Positions 44,502 through 56,529 are shown, numbered from the stretch's first letter. The stretch: 64,000 nt of DNA from Dendrophyllia cribrosa (GCA_024195265.1 JAJLRJ010000002.1:2807388-2871387); one strand, 5' to 3'. The notes: generated by a model not told the origin, from the sequence alone. Numbers and translations: made by a program.

Positions 44502-46258
44502 GATAAGTGAAATGCATCAACTGCCACAGCCCCTGGGTCAGGATGCCAGGAGACATAAGGCTGAAGCTGGTGGTTTAATCTGGAAGCGAATAAGTCAATA
44601 TTGGGCACAACCTTTACTACATTGAGGCAGTCCCTGAAAATAGTTCTGTCTAGTGTCCACTCAAGTTGTGAGTGAGACTGTCTGGATTGTTTATCAGCTT
44701 CCACATTCTCTACCCCTGGGATATGGACAGCTGTAAGCCAAATATTTCTTTCAGAACACCATAACCAAATTTCTCTGGCTAGTTCATTTCGTTTCTCAGA
44801 GCTACTAGTACCCATATGGTTTACATCAGACAGGGCAGTCATATTATCCACCATGACCTTCACATGCTGCCCATTAAGGATCGATGAAAAAGATTTCAGA
44901 GCCAAGTATATGGCTAGGAGCTCCAAATAGTTTATGTGGTTTCTAGCCTCCTCTGGAGTCCAATGTCCACCTGTACTGGTGTCATTTAGGGCACAGCCCC
45001 AACCAGTGGATGAGGCATCAGTTGACATGACAACAGAAGGCTCACCGTGACTAATTACATTGTAGCTGGCATCAAGGTGTGTGTTCCACCACATTAATTC
45101 TTTACAAGCTTTCTCTGATACTGTCATAAAAGCATCATAATCACCCTTGCTGTATCTTAGGGCAAGAGTTTTCTCCCTCTCTAATTGGCGGAAATAAAGT
45201 GGGCCAAACATGACACCTGGGAAACTAGATACCATATACCCAAGGGCCCTGGAAACCTCCCGTATAGTGGTTTTTGGGGCCTTGATAAGCTTGGTACAGA
45301 CTGATTTCAGCCGGCCAATTTTTTCATTTGTCAAATAAATTTTCATCTGGACTGAGTCCAAGACAAACCCCAAAAATACTAATTTTTGTGTAGGGGTAAA
45401 AATTGACTTCTGAGGGTGAAGAATGGAACCCAATGAGAGTAACATTTTCACAGTGTCTAGGACATTAGCTAGGCATTCCTCATAACTTCCACCTTGTAGG
45501 TATGAGTCATCAATATAAGGAGAGTTTATATGTCCAAGTTGCCTCAAAACAGCATAGGCTGGCTTCATAAGTTTGGTGAACTTTCTTGGACAGAAAGCTA
45601 AACCATTAGGAAAACAGGTAAACTGATACAATTTACCAGCCCATTCAAACTTAAGGTACTTCTGGTGTGCAACCGCAATGGGGACAGAGTAATATGCGTC
45701 CTTAAGATCCACAGAAGCCATATAGCAGTTAGGCGTTATAAGGCTTATTACACTTTGAAGTGTATCCATTTTAAAGTGGTTGTATTGCACATGCTTATTC
45801 AAGTTTTTAAGATTAAGTATCATCCTGTGAGATCCATCTTTTTTGGGTCGCACAAAAACAGACGAGATAAACTCCCCTGGCTCATGTCTGGTTTCAACAA
45901 TAACAGCCTTCTTAAGCAGGTTTGTAACCTCTTTAGAAATAATAGCATTTTCTGCAGCACTAAAACATTTCAGTGTAGGGGTATGTGTTTGGCAAGGCTT
46001 AGTGTCAAATTCAATGAATTGCCCTGACACCATTTGAATAATCTCAGTGTCCGAGGTAATTTTTTGCCAACAATGAACAAATTTTGCCAGCCTACCGCTT
46101 TTGAAGCAACTTATTTGTGCAACCAGGTAAGCTATTAGTGCAGGAATAAATCCTTCAAACTGAGTTACCTGTAACAATTGAAGCTTAGGCAGGATATCCT
46201 CAGTGTTTATTTTTTGCTGGTTTCCTCCTTTTTCTTCCAGCTTCTCTGTGGTTTCCAC
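44072..46258 (-). pseudogene. DIRS reverse transcriptase / RNase H (one in-frame stop)
   Basis: Starts at ATG 46256-46258, overlapping the Gag-like gene. RT motifs: VRPKKDGSHRMILNLKNLN, VDLKDAYYSVPI, FTCFPNGLAFCPRKF and the active site SPYIDDSYL. RNase H motifs: STDASSTGWGC, NYLELLAIYLAL, VMVDNMTAL and HIPGVENVEADKQSR. The DIRS-specific tail DLFASRLNHQ...SWHPDPGAVAVDAF follows. A TAA at 44492-44494 ends the 588-codon frame. The same frame then continues with MFPPFSLISRVLQKIQRE and IIIVPKWPTQTWWPVL down to 44072, which is normal DIRS RT tail. The stop is therefore either premature or an error; the catalytic part is complete. Confidence 0.88.
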
Positions 46259-47334
46259 TTGGACTGGAAGTGGCCCTTGCCTAAAAAAGGCTGGCTCTGT
46301 TTCTGTCGATATGGAGGTTTGGTGGAAGGTTTGGAGCTATTGTAAACAGCTGTGTGACTAATTCGATTTGATGCTCGAATCGCAGTAAGCTGCGACTGAA
46401 GCTCGTCGCCAAATAGCAAGGTTGTAACCGGTGTTTGAGAAGAACACAGTGAGCCATACTCCTTGTTTAGGTTGGGTTTGATAGCTTCCCGTCTACGTAG
46501 CGAGAGCTCGTAATTCGTGTGGCCCAACAAGGCAATGGCATCGATTTGTGCTATGAGTAATGCACTCGTGTCAAGCTTCCCACCTTGGCTTCTAAAATGC
46601 ATGAGCTTCTGAGTTGATTGTGCAATAATGGCTCCAACCTTCACTATCATATTCTGAATAGCGGACAATCTGAGGTCCTGCTTTTTCCCATAATGGGTTA
46701 ATTTTTCCCAAATCTCAGGGTTCACCTTGGGAGCAACAAGTTTCTCGCAGTTTTCAGGGCGATCGTATTTCTCGACCGTTTCTTTGACCTTGTTCTCGCC
46801 AAGTTTTGAAGCCCACCTCTTATTGATAATTTCAGCAAGTTGCTTAGAGATTGGGCTGCTCACTTTGTCATCTTTGGAGAAGTCTAGGGCCAATTGCTGT
46901 AAAAGTTCGTCTTCGCCTTCATTTTTGCAGGAGTCCTGCGAGCTGGCGGACGACTTTTTGGCGCCTTCAGAATCGTTCTCCGCGTTGTTTGCAAGAAGGT
47001 CGTGAACGTCTGCATCATCGCTTTCATTGTCAGTTTCACCCACATCACTGACTTCAACTCGAGACTTCTTTGTTTCCCCATTTAAAGGGTCTAAATTCCC
47101 AGAGCGAGCGTCTCGCTTTGCTGGGCGCTGCTTCGACAAAGCAACGAACGCGTCGCCCATGGCGGCCATTGAGCCCGCCATGTGATCGATGTTTTTGTTC
47201 AATTTCGCGAGTACACTCAATAGCGAGTCGCTATCTTCGAGTGCAGATTCTTCTAGAAGTTCGTCCTCGACTTCCTCTGTGGAAGGAAGCTCCGTTCCTT
47301 CGAGGGGATCTTCGGGATTTGTTGATTTCGCCAT
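46207..47334 (-). CDS. DIRS Gag-like protein (375 aa)
   Basis: ATG at 47332-47334. Acidic N-terminus rich in E/D/L, then SVLAKLNKNIDHMAGSMAAM, a charged middle, a predicted helical core with NPEIWEKLTHYGKKQDLRLS and ALLIAQIDAIALLGH, and a basic C-terminus ending QRSWKKKEETSKK. It is the first gene of the element and its 3' end overlaps the RT start by 52 bases. Position and composition suit a nucleic-acid-binding Gag; no zinc knuckle is seen. Confidence 0.75.
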   Translation of the reverse strand: MAKSTNPEDPLEGTELPSTEEVEDELLEESALEDSDSLLSVLAKLNKNIDHMAGSMAAMGDAFVALSKQRPAKRDARSGNLDPLNGETKKSRVEVSDVGETDNESDDADVHDLLANNAENDSEGAKKSSASSQDSCKNEGEDELLQQLALDFSKDDKVSSPISKQLAEIINKRWASKLGENKVKETVEKYDRPENCEKLVAPKVNPEIWEKLTHYGKKQDLRLSAIQNMIVKVGAIIAQSTQKLMHFRSQGGKLDTSALLIAQIDAIALLGHTNYELSLRRREAIKPNLNKEYGSLCSSQTPVTTLLFGDELQSQLTAIRASNRISHTAVYNSSKPSTKPPYRQKQSQPFLGKGHFQSKWKPQRSWKKKEETSKK

Positions 47335-47369
47335 AAGAAAAATTTAACGTGCAACTACTACAAAGGTTC

Positions 47370-47445
47370 GCTTGCAAGTGACCGCTCTGGTTTCGCGCGC
47401 ATATCTCACGTGACTCCTTAGCGACATTGACCAATGACGAAGTAG
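47370..47445 (-). repeat. DIRS right inverted terminal repeat
   Basis: GTGACCGCTCTGGTTTCGCG through ACGAAGTAG, inverted relative to 42806-42920. It precedes the Gag-like gene on the minus strand and probably carries the promoter. Confidence 0.8.
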
Positions 47446-48808
47446 AATCTACATCTTTGAATTTTGGAAACATATTAAGCTTACGTTTAGTGAAGAACCT
47501 TGATTTTCAACAGTTTCATTGTTTATACGTCCTTAGAAAGCGACATAGAAAGTGTTGTCCAGCGATTTGGTGAAATAACAACACCATCGAAGGAGAAGGA
47601 CGAAAGTAAAGTTTATTATTACTAATTTGTTCATTACACTACTAATTTAAGTGAAGGCAAGCCGTTCTTTACTTCTGTATTTAATCGTAAACCGTTTTCT
47701 AATCTCATTCTTTTATGTAGCTTGGTTCTCGGGTGAAAAAAATAAAGATAGCGAAATGTTGGGCATATTCCGGTCGCAGATGTTTAATAACTTCTGTCTT
47801 TATCTGCAAGGTGCCGAATGTAACAAGCGGGACTTAACACCGCAATCCAAGGCTAACGGGTTTTGTTTGGGACAAAATGCATAGATACATGTATAGAAAT
47901 GTATAGAACCCCAAGACCATAGTCCCAGTCATACCAGGGGTAAGACACAAAACCAAAGCCCACCAGATTGACTCCATTCAGGAAATAGAATCACATCATC
48001 AATGAACGATGGAGATCATATTCTCTGTAGTTGGGATTAACTTTCCAAGATTATTTTTTTTATTTTATGTTTGTGTGTATGATAGTTAGTGTATATGTTG
48101 TTATGTACTCTCCATATTGTACCTCCGCTGCAAACACTTAATTAACTTTATTTAATCCAGCACCCTGGACATTTTTAACTTTTTAGTTATTTCAGGGTGC
48201 TGCTGCCCTTTAATTGTAAAATTTATATTTAATTAATCCTTGCAATTTATTTATTTAAACTTTTCTGGGTACAATAAAGCTTTGTTGTTGTTGTTGAGGA
48301 AACAGGGCTTGGATAAACAATAAGACCAAAGAAATGGAGAGCTATATAATGCACGGAAGAAAAGGGGGAAAGAACGGAAAAAAGCATCAATACATTATCC
48401 CAAGGTCATAGAGAGAGCCCACAGAAAATGAAGTCTCACAAAAACAAAGCTTGACTGAATATTTTAAAAGGAACATTTTATTACTGTTATTTTATCTTTT
48501 TTGCAATAGGCTACATTGAATGCCATGATCAAAGCAGAGGCTGGCAGAAGAAACAAGAGGGTCAAGGAGAATTGTCTCACCCATACATGACATGCATTTT
48601 CAATTTATTTTGTCTAAGTGAAAATCAAAGGGCCTATAAAAATTGGGCCAACCATCCGTACCTCGCCGGAAGTATCAAAAACATATTTGTTGTTTGGGGG
48701 TTGCCCTTGCAGTCAGGTTGTGGGTGACAGATCAAGGGGCAAGGAAGGAAAAACTCAGAGTGGGCTGGGGTGGGGAGGGGAAAATTGTCGCAAATGAGCC
48801 AACACATT

Positions 48809-49078
48809 TCAACACCATTTGGTACCAACTGACCTTAAAACAACAGACATTTCATGTGGTTGAATGAAATATGTTAATGTTTGCTTTAGATGAGGAGGCA
48901 CTCTATCAAGAAATACACTTTGTATGGGCTTCTTAGCAACTGAACTGATACCATGCCATTGCCATAGACAGGCCCAAGAATTTTCTTTACACATGTTTAA
49001 CACTTCAACTTCAAAAATCTCTTTGATTCTGCAAGGGTCTTTAATTTTTTTCTGTATAAATGCAATGAAAACAACCAT
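48809..49078 (-). pseudogene. OTU-like protease, downstream exon candidate (unit B)
   Basis: Same 89-codon frame as 17271-17540 with one visible residue change (V to I in FIAF-x-QKK). It contains SWACLWQWHGISSVAKKPIQ. The catalytic histidine motif of OTU proteases is not seen. Confidence 0.45.
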
Positions 49079-49357
49079 TGGCTCAGTAAATTAAACGTTA
49101 GCTGGTTTCAATATAATTTATTGCTGCTGAACAAGTCTATTTCTTTGTCAAGGTTCCATTTATAAACAAGCAGGCAATGAATCAAAGAGTTCGTAAATGA
49201 CCTTTATTAACTGCCCTAAATGGTACCCAAAGTAGGAGTTACAGAAATTAAAGTTCACTTGCAGAGAAATTTTTCTAGACTATGTACACAAATAAAGTTA
49301 TTCTAACCTGGAACAGCTTTACCATATTCAAAATTGCCATCTCAGCTTCCAAATTAT

Positions 49358-51214
49358 CTAGCTATATATGGGACCACAAGCTCTGGGACCTATAACTTCG
49401 CCATCAGCTAAGTAGTACAAACTGTTCTTTGCAAGCTCAACAATAGTTCTGGCTCGGAGTTCTACATGACATTGTTCTGTCCCAAATAACAACAACGAAG
49501 CTGCTCTGAAACAGCAGTTTTCATCGCCGAATGTTTTCAGAGCAACAAATTCAGAGACATGTATACTTCCGTGGCGAATTAGCTCACATCCCGGGGCTCA
49601 CATGAGCTGAAATCAATACCAAGTAGTTGATGAATGACATCAGAAGGAGTTTTAAAAGACGGCAACAGTGGATTTACAATAATGCATGCATCCACAAGGG
49701 GTTTGAAGCCATAATTTGCGGCATGTACTAAAACCAGGAACACCCGGAACACCGGAATACCCCGGAACACCGGAACAGCCCGGAACAGCCCGGAACACCG
49801 CGGAACACCCGGAACAGCCCGGAACAGCCCGGAACACCGCGGAACATGAAAAAAAGTTATGTATCGAATGGATTTTTGAAAACAGTTTCCTCTGAGTAAG
49901 CACGTGGGAGTGTGTTTCTCGTTGTTTTTTTGTTGTTCAAAAACTATGTACAAAGTTTACAATATAAAAACAAAACGCTACTGCTAGTCTTTTTTTTTCT
50001 CTCGCTCTCGCTCCCTTTCCCTTTTCTCTCTGTTGTGTGTGATTTTCGGGCTATTCGGGGTCAGCCTTGTTCGAGTTTGTTGTAGTGAAATTGCTGTAAT
50101 TTTCATTAGCCACGTTTTCAAAAATTCAACTATTACATAATGTTTAGTGGTAAGTAAATGCGGTAATATGATATAGTGGTTAGCACATCATTACTTGTGC
50201 CGGATACGGCAACGAGGTAAGGTATGCACTCCGTTTTTCTTTATATTATTCGTGTTTATGTTTTCTTGTCTCCTTTTGTGCATCGCATTAAGCCTGCCGC
50301 ACACTTGAGGAAAGTGCTGAGCAAAATTCCACGCGAGGTAGTTAGCTCAGCTGTTTCTTCAAGTGTGCGCTGGAATTTTTGTGAGTTTTTCGCCTCGCGA
50401 GTTCGTGAGGCAAACATCTGTCGTGTTTGAAATATGCAACGTATGCAATGGCCTCGTCTTCAGGCTGTATGAAGATTCAGGTTCTCTTTTCAGTTGCTGG
50501 GAATCTTCACCATTAAATATCGAAAGCCTACACCTCTTACATTTGCATCCTATCGGGTAGAAATTTACTGGAGGATCTTTGATCATTTCGAAAAAACTTT
50601 GTGTTTTTTCGTGCGTTGGAAATGTTCGACAAGGTCGAGTTATCGATATGTCAATCATTGCAAGTTCTAGCTGTCATGTCTGCAAATTTTTACTTTTGAT
50701 TTGCACGTGGCGATTTTTGCAAACATCTAAACAGGAATTCTAGCGAATGTCAAAACAATGAACAACAAAAAAAGCGAACTTTCCAGGCTTCTTAATTTAA
50801 GTTCAATCAAAATTAAAGGGTTTTCTTAGCTGTAGTCTACGGAAAGAGTGATCGAGATGTAATAAATCGCCCATCACAAATTTATTTCCTAACAACCGAC
50901 AGTATTTATTCGCTATTCATCTTTGTTTATATTGTGACAGTGTATAAATGGAGAGGTTTCTTTTACATGTGAAAAGTGTGATTTTTTTCCGGAGCGTTAA
51001 CATCTTATTTTATGTTCCGAGATGTTCCGGGGTGTTCCGCGGTGTTCCGGGCTGTTCCGGGGTGTTCCGCGGTGTTCCGGGCTGTTCCGGGTGTTCCGGG
51101 CTGTTCCGGGCTGTTCCGGGCTGTTCCGGTGTTCCGGGTGTTCCTGGTTTTAGTACATGCCATATTATTTGCCGCTGTTTGCAACATTTGCAAAAGTCCC
51201 GCAATGTCCGCCAT
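49358..51214 (-). pseudogene. OTU-like protease N-terminal part, split by a foldback element (unit B)
   Basis: The first 16 codons (MADIAGLLQMLQTAAN) lie at 51167-51214; the rest (YGFKPLVDACIIVN...) lies at 49358-49711. Between them is the 1.44 kb foldback element. A 14-base insertion CCCGGGGCTCACAT-like near 49,588 also breaks the frame, but the GTEQCHVELRARTIVEL part is open here, unlike unit A. Confidence 0.5.
49720..51161. mobile_element. Second Mutator-like foldback element, 1.44 kb
   Basis: Terminal inverted repeats start GGCATGTACTAAAACCAGGA and continue as arrays of CCCGGAACA/GCCCGGAACA units for about 130 bases on each side. The left flank ATAATTTGC (49711-49719) and right flank ATTATTTGC (51164-51172) form a 9-bp duplication with one mismatch; unit A has the empty site ATAATTTGC at 18157-18165. 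End sequence and terminal arrays resemble those of 31709-35734, so the two are probably one family. The interior (49,850-51,010) has no transposase. A tRNA-like A-box TATAGTGGTTAGCACA near 50,172 lacks a B-box. Confidence 0.82.
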
Positions 51215-51351
51215 TTTGAAAATAGTTTTGAAAATAAGACGCGCATGCGTGTTCTGTTATTGTCTAGGCTTTCCCCGGCAGTTCGTCTCGGATACGTCAC
51301 CGAAACGAATTGACCGTGAAGGACTGGAAAAGCCGTACAGGAACTAGGCAA

Positions 51352-51990
51352 GCTCCAACCAAGATGGCATAGGTGAAAACTGGGATGATTCTGTGTGATC
51401 CCTTAACATGATCAAGAAAATGGCAACCAACAGCAAAATAAATAAAAAATAAAATATTGCTTCCTTTTCATGCACGATGACGCACGCCACGATTTTGTTG
51501 CTGCAGGGCATTGCTCAGTTGACGCTCGCTTTTGTTGTGTTGAAATGAAATGTAAAAGATGCGTCCATAAATATAACACATCAGAAGTAGAGGAACCGCA
51601 AAGAACAGAACGATGCAGGCTTTGCTGTACTTTAAATCGATGTCTTCGGTTCTATCGTGATACTCCCTTAAAAGGGTTTCATCAAGGCCTTACCAAGACT
51701 ACTAAATAAAAGAAGCAACAAATGAAATCAGCCACACAACGAAAGTGGCAGCGATCGCTCGACATTTTGTGATAAGAGAGAGGTGCCGCAAGGGATGAAC
51801 TATGTCAATGTAACGATCAGAAGCGATAAGGAGAACATGACAAACTGAAGAAATGGTGGTGAAGCAAATAGACATCGCCGAGGACTCGCAGTGATAAAAA
51901 ACATTTCCCAACGAGATTACAAAAAGAGGAATTCCCACTAGACCTGAAATTAGATCCGAGAATGCCAGCGACGTAAGAAACGTGTTGGTG
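51352..51990 (-). pseudogene. Reverse GPCR pseudogene, central piece (unit B)
   Basis: Minus strand keeps GIPLFVISLGNVFYHCESSA, ASDRYIDIVHPLRHLSLITK and RAIAATFVVW (TM3 to TM4) in one frame. Stops in the TM4-ECL2 region and frame changes toward TM5-TM6 follow. The LAFSD region of TM2 is present as DNA up to about 51,985, where another element begins. Confidence 0.8.
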
Positions 51991-52689
51991 TAAAAAAATA
52001 ACTGAAGCTTAGTTGAAAGACCTTTTTAGTGCTTTCTGTTTTGAAATGTTGCCTCTCATTCCGGAGATATTCAAGTTTTTGTGTAAAAAGTGATTGCGTC
52101 ATCAATGCTTCTAAAGGAAGACAAATTTACAAAATATAGAATATCTTTAGAACTATTAGAGCGGTGCTCTATAAACTTGGCATCAGCAATGTACATCAGA
52201 CAAGGCATAAAATGACACCCATTGTTGTTGCTTCCAGATCAAGTTTTTGCAGAACTGACCTTCCCATTTTTTGTCTTCACAAAACATCATTCACTCTAAA
52301 TGAGTTTATTAGGAGACCTATAGCAACATGGACTCTATGTGTGTTTGAGCAGGACTGTCTGTCTCGCCTGATTTGATAGGAAATTGAGATATATGGTTTA
52401 CAACAGGAAGGGACTGGAGCCAAGAGTGTTGCCAAGGTTACAACATGCTCTGCGGCATTTTGTACCTTTCTTGAAGGTCATTATTGGTACCAAGTTTGAA
52501 TTATATCACTCTTACATTTTCAGAGATATTCTTGATTTTGTGATCTATCTTCTCAATGGAAGCATTTATGACGTCATCAATTTGCTAATTTGCATAACAC
52601 AAAAACTCGAATATCTCTGAAAAGAATAAAGATACTTCAAATCAGAAAACGCCATTCTTCATTATTTTGAAAAGCCTTTCATATTTTTT
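51991..52689. mobile_element. Non-autonomous DNA element, about 0.7 kb, imperfect TIRs
   Basis: The ends both start TAAAAAAATA read inward. Subterminal GGAGATATTCAAGTTTTTGT pairs with the reverse complement of ACAAAAACTCGAATATCTCT, and GCGTCATCAATGCTT pairs with AGCATTTATGACGTCATC. No target duplication was found and part of the receptor gene (TM1) is missing here. No coding sequence. Confidence 0.5.
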
Positions 52690-52760
52690 TACTTCATAGC
52701 CACTTTAAGGTGAGTTTCATTACTTGATCCATTGTTCCGACCAATGCCTAAGAAGCAATA
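52690..52760 (-). pseudogene. Reverse GPCR pseudogene, N-terminal remnant (unit B)
   Basis: Minus strand encodes GRNNGSSNETHLKV, matching GRNNGSCNETHLKV of the intact unit A gene. The true start and 5' flank are lost; sequence jumps to DNA matching 23,620 of unit A. Confidence 0.75.
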
Positions 52761-54517
52761 AGGATCCACAATGCAACCTGGCATGAAAAACGTCTGTCGT
52801 TTTACCGTAAAAGCACTAAACACTTTTAAGTTGCTTGCAACAGTGTTCATAGTATTCTTGAAGTCACTCATATCATATTCACTCATTCATATGAATTTTT
52901 TAGTCTGAAATCCTCAGCAATAGAAAAAACTATTAGCAAAAAACGAAAATTTAGAAATTAAAATATAGTCTTCAAACGCAGATCTTATCCGGCAGATTAC
53001 TGCCGGTACAAGGAGATAAGACAAATACGGGATATAAAACGTTTTCCTGAAGTGAACAAATAAATCACAAATTTCCTAAGTGGATGTTATTTCCGTGGTT
53101 TCCGTGGTTTAAAGGCGACGGCTTTTGAACTTAAAAAAGTTAAGTCTTCTCGAATTTTCTCCATAATATATATAATATGCACCACAGTCAGTATGTTTTA
53201 TGCCTGGGGCTAAACTGAGATCGTTTTCAGTTCGATTGTTTTGATCACGGCATGCCAGTTATATGGGATGCACAACACGAATTTAATATTCGGCTATTTG
53301 CATTTTAAAAATTAGATCAGCAGCATTCAACGATTCGTTTCGGCGGTAAGCTGTTTGGAAGGCCTGAGTCATCTTAAAAATTCTACGTAATAAATTAGAT
53401 TAAAAACTAGAGTTTTCTTAAGTAAAATGTTGCCTCAAACTTTCAGAACATCAACAAATTTAACGCTTTTTCTTTTCGGAAGAATAAAAAAGTCGTTTTA
53501 AGATCAGCTAGGATTTTCGGAAAGTAGTAAGCAGCTGGTAAATTCGTGAGATGAGATCATTTTCCTAAAAGAATCGAAATGCTCAAACTGTGTAAGCTTT
53601 TAAAATATTTTGCTTTAAAGGCGCTAAAATGTTTTGCAAAATCAGTAGAACGCCATTCCAAGCGTGTTCCTAAACATTCTTCGTTGGGTGTCCCTGATCA
53701 GGTTTTTGAAAATCGTGTATGAAGGAATATTTGCAACGAGTTGAGCAGTTTTAGCCATGTTATCAATGCATGCTATGACTACATGATATTGGACAGCAGC
53801 TGAAAACATCACGTTTCCTCGAAGATCTTCCTTGAATTACCTTCATCTGTTTCTTTTTTAGCAGTTTACCATTGTATTTTCAAGCAATATTACGATATTG
53901 GAAAAAGAAAAGTGTAGACACGTGTACATGCAGAAAGGTGCAATTTCAGATTCAGGTAAGATATGGAGACAATGTATGACTAATGGCACTGATTTGCTCC
54001 GCGAATCATGGTCACGAAACGTAGCACTGTATTTATCATTTATAAAATGATAGTTTATTCCTCTGATGAACTTAATATTGCCATTTTTCGTCAATATATT
54101 TAAAAAGTCATAGAAGTTATTAAGTTAGCAGTGTACGATTTCAATTTCCAGCAATATTATAATGGAAATAAAAACGTATGGAAGAGCGGTGTAAGTTTGT
54201 ACAGGCGACAACTGAAGGTAATTTCCGGATTCATCTTCTGTAATACAAATATGGTGACATGACGTACGACTGAATGAATGACTGATTTGTTCGGCGAACC
54301 GTTGCTGACGAAACTTAGAACTGTATTTATAAGTTTCATTCAAAATAGTTTGTTTTCTTGATTAATTCAACAACTTTTTCTCCAAAACTACTCCTTCTGT
54401 TTTGCTCTTTACAACCTTTTTATCCAATTTAGTTGTGTATTTGGTGACATTTGGCGATATAACATGGAAATAAAGTAAGCACAATTTCGTTTTCTCGGCG
54501 GGACAGAGTCAGTCCTT
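52761..54517. other. Unit flank without genes
   Basis: Collinear with 23,620-25,330 then 28,490-28,595 of unit A. No supported gene. Confidence 0.4.
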
Positions 54518-54542
54518 GGGGGGGGGGGGGGGGGGGGGGGGG
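54518..54542 (+). repeat. G25 homopolymer
   Basis: Counterpart of 28597-28619. Confidence 0.85.
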
Positions 54543-54690
54543 AGTTCTTTGGTTCTGTTAATACACGAGCCAATTTTTTCTTGCGACTAGCACCGTAACG
54601 ATGACGATCTGACAAGTTGCAGATTACAGTTCTCTTCAGCGTTGCGTTGCGTTGCGTTGCAAGTTGAATTGCAGGAAATAACTGCCTTCT

Positions 54691-54776
54691 CCCCCCCCCC
54701 CCCTATTGACTCCACATTCCTCTCCTTATTCGCTCCACCCAATCCCTTTCATCACCTCCCTCCCCCCCCCCCCCCC

Positions 54777-54848
<72 letters not shown>
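54691..54848 (+). repeat. Poly-C tracts
   Basis: C13 at 54691-54703, C15 at 54762-54776, a single A, then C71 at 54778-54848. Unit A has only ordinary CT-rich DNA here (28,750-28,820). Proline/glycine frames over it are artefacts. Confidence 0.85.
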
Positions 54849-54849
<1 letters not shown>

Positions 54850-56529
54850 CCTCTTACGATGAAGTCTTGAATGCTGTTTGTGAGAATTAACTACAAACAC
54901 ATGACATGTAAATAACATAAATCAACGGGACTCCGTCTACTTATTACGAAAAGGAAGATTATTCATTGAAATGTTTCAGTTTGGCCGATTCGTTTCTTTT
55001 TTAGATTTAAATAAAAATTTCGGCTATTCGTTACAATGCCGGGTAAGTACATAAGAGGCGTTTAAAGCCGATAGTTATAATTTGGGCAAAAGAAAAGGTG
55101 ATAGTTAATTTGACCGATTTCAAACTACTATTATCAAAGCTGCAGGCAGCTGGTTGGCTTACATAGTTCCTAATATACTGTCCTCTTAAATAGGTTCATC
55201 GATGAAACACGGAGTGCTGAACGCTTAATTGATTTTCATCCAAGAAACTGAAGGTGTCAAGTCCTCAGTTATGCATGTAAAGGAACAAAAAAGAAACAAG
55301 TGTTTGACGTAAGAAATGAACCCTGATAGTGTGTTCCTATCTTGTAAGATACGTATATGTTTAACACAACGTTCGACAGCTACACGTTTATTATATTTTA
55401 TCATATACGCAAATATTATAGAATATGTCGAGTAGTTTAGGAAGCAAAACCGTCTCTTTCTAAACATTGTGTTAAGTTTAACGTAATCATATCTAAAACC
55501 TATCTATTATGAACTTATTATGGTTAAACTCCCTCACTTTTACCCGCAAGACTAACATAAAAACTCACGCCGGAGGTAGAAATGCCAATAATGATGTTAT
55601 GTATAAAACTAAAATGGAGAAATCTCAAATGAGTTGAGCTTGATGACTACTTGTATATATACATAATTCACATTTGAGGACGAAGCCGGGGAAATGCAAA
55701 TTTAATTCAATAACTTCTCCTTGCTTTAATTCTATATTTTTGTACCCGTATCTTTAGTTACACCTTGCCGAATAGTCTATAAATTTGCTGATAGACTCAG
55801 ATTGACGGTAAGAAATTCATTTTACTCGTAAGAAAACAATTAGTTTTATATCCTTCTTGGGAATCCAACATTCACTGTGATAAATTGGGATATATTTGTT
55901 ATATACATGTTGTTGGTTTTTTGCTCTCAGTGAGACACTTTCGCTGTTTGTTAGTCCTCTGGCTAAAGAGTCACTCAGGGGACTTCCAATTTCTCCTAAA
56001 GCCTACGACACACAGACGTTTATATACGCTTTTGTAACATCAAAATTGATCGCCAGCGAAAATCGCAAGCGAATTTCGCCGCTATTTAGCATGTCAGATA
56101 TACATTGTGTATATCGGCGATTTCGATTGCTGGCCGGCGAAAATTGTTAAAAAATTAAAGAGGGACACCTGACGATATTCGCCAACCGCCGCAGCGAGAT
56201 CGAGAGTATAAAATCGCCTGTGTGTCGTCGACTTTTATATCCGAATCGATTTATAGAAAATCAATATGTTATCATCAAAGCAGACAGGACCAGACACGTA
56301 AGAGAAGTTAAACAAACCTTCAGTTAGGCAATTTTTAAAGGATATTGTACCATTTACTTCATAGAAATATCATCTTGAATTATATTTTAAAATAGTAGCA
56401 CGCCTGCTTAATTTTATATAATGTTTGTTAACTGTCACTTACGAAATGCAAACCACAGTTAGTCGAGCGACTGGTTATGAAACCTTGCAGCCTTCAGCGG
56501 TGATTACAAAGCGGCTATAAATTATGAGC
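54849..56529. other. Unit flank without genes
   Basis: Collinear with 28,820-30,410 of unit A. No supported gene. Confidence 0.4.

Larger units (their letters stand above)
42806..47445 (-). mobile_element. DIRS-type tyrosine-recombinase retrotransposon, 4.6 kb
   Basis: Three overlapping minus-strand genes (Gag-like, RT-RNase H, tyrosine recombinase) lie between inverted terminal repeats. Both outer edges abut AAT (42803-42805 and 47446-47448) with no longer target duplication, as expected for YR integration. An internal complementary region (42982-43110) joins the complements of the two outer ends through ATT at 43066-43068. This is the diagnostic DIRS-1 layout. Only one in-frame stop is seen, so this is a near-complete copy. 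It is absent from the matching segment in unit A. Confidence 0.92.
47541..51348. repeat. OTU-gene-bearing dispersed segment, unit B copy
   Basis: Homologous to 15856-18341, interrupted by the foldback element at 49720-51161 and lacking about 150 bases around the G-run. With the DIRS it forms an insertion of about 8.9 kb in the reverse GPCR gene. Confidence 0.6.

Noticed and set aside
50160..50216. tRNA or SINE head in the second foldback element
   Set aside because: Only an A-box-like TATAGTGGTTAGCACA is seen; no B-box at the expected distance.
49579..51351. Open frames with VPGCSG or NSPEQPGT repeats near 49,650-49,950 and 51,005-51,350
   Set aside because: They are readings of the CCCGGAACA terminal arrays of the foldback element, not genes.
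54642..54918. Proline- and glycine-rich open frames
   Set aside because: Translations of the poly-C tract at 54691-54848.
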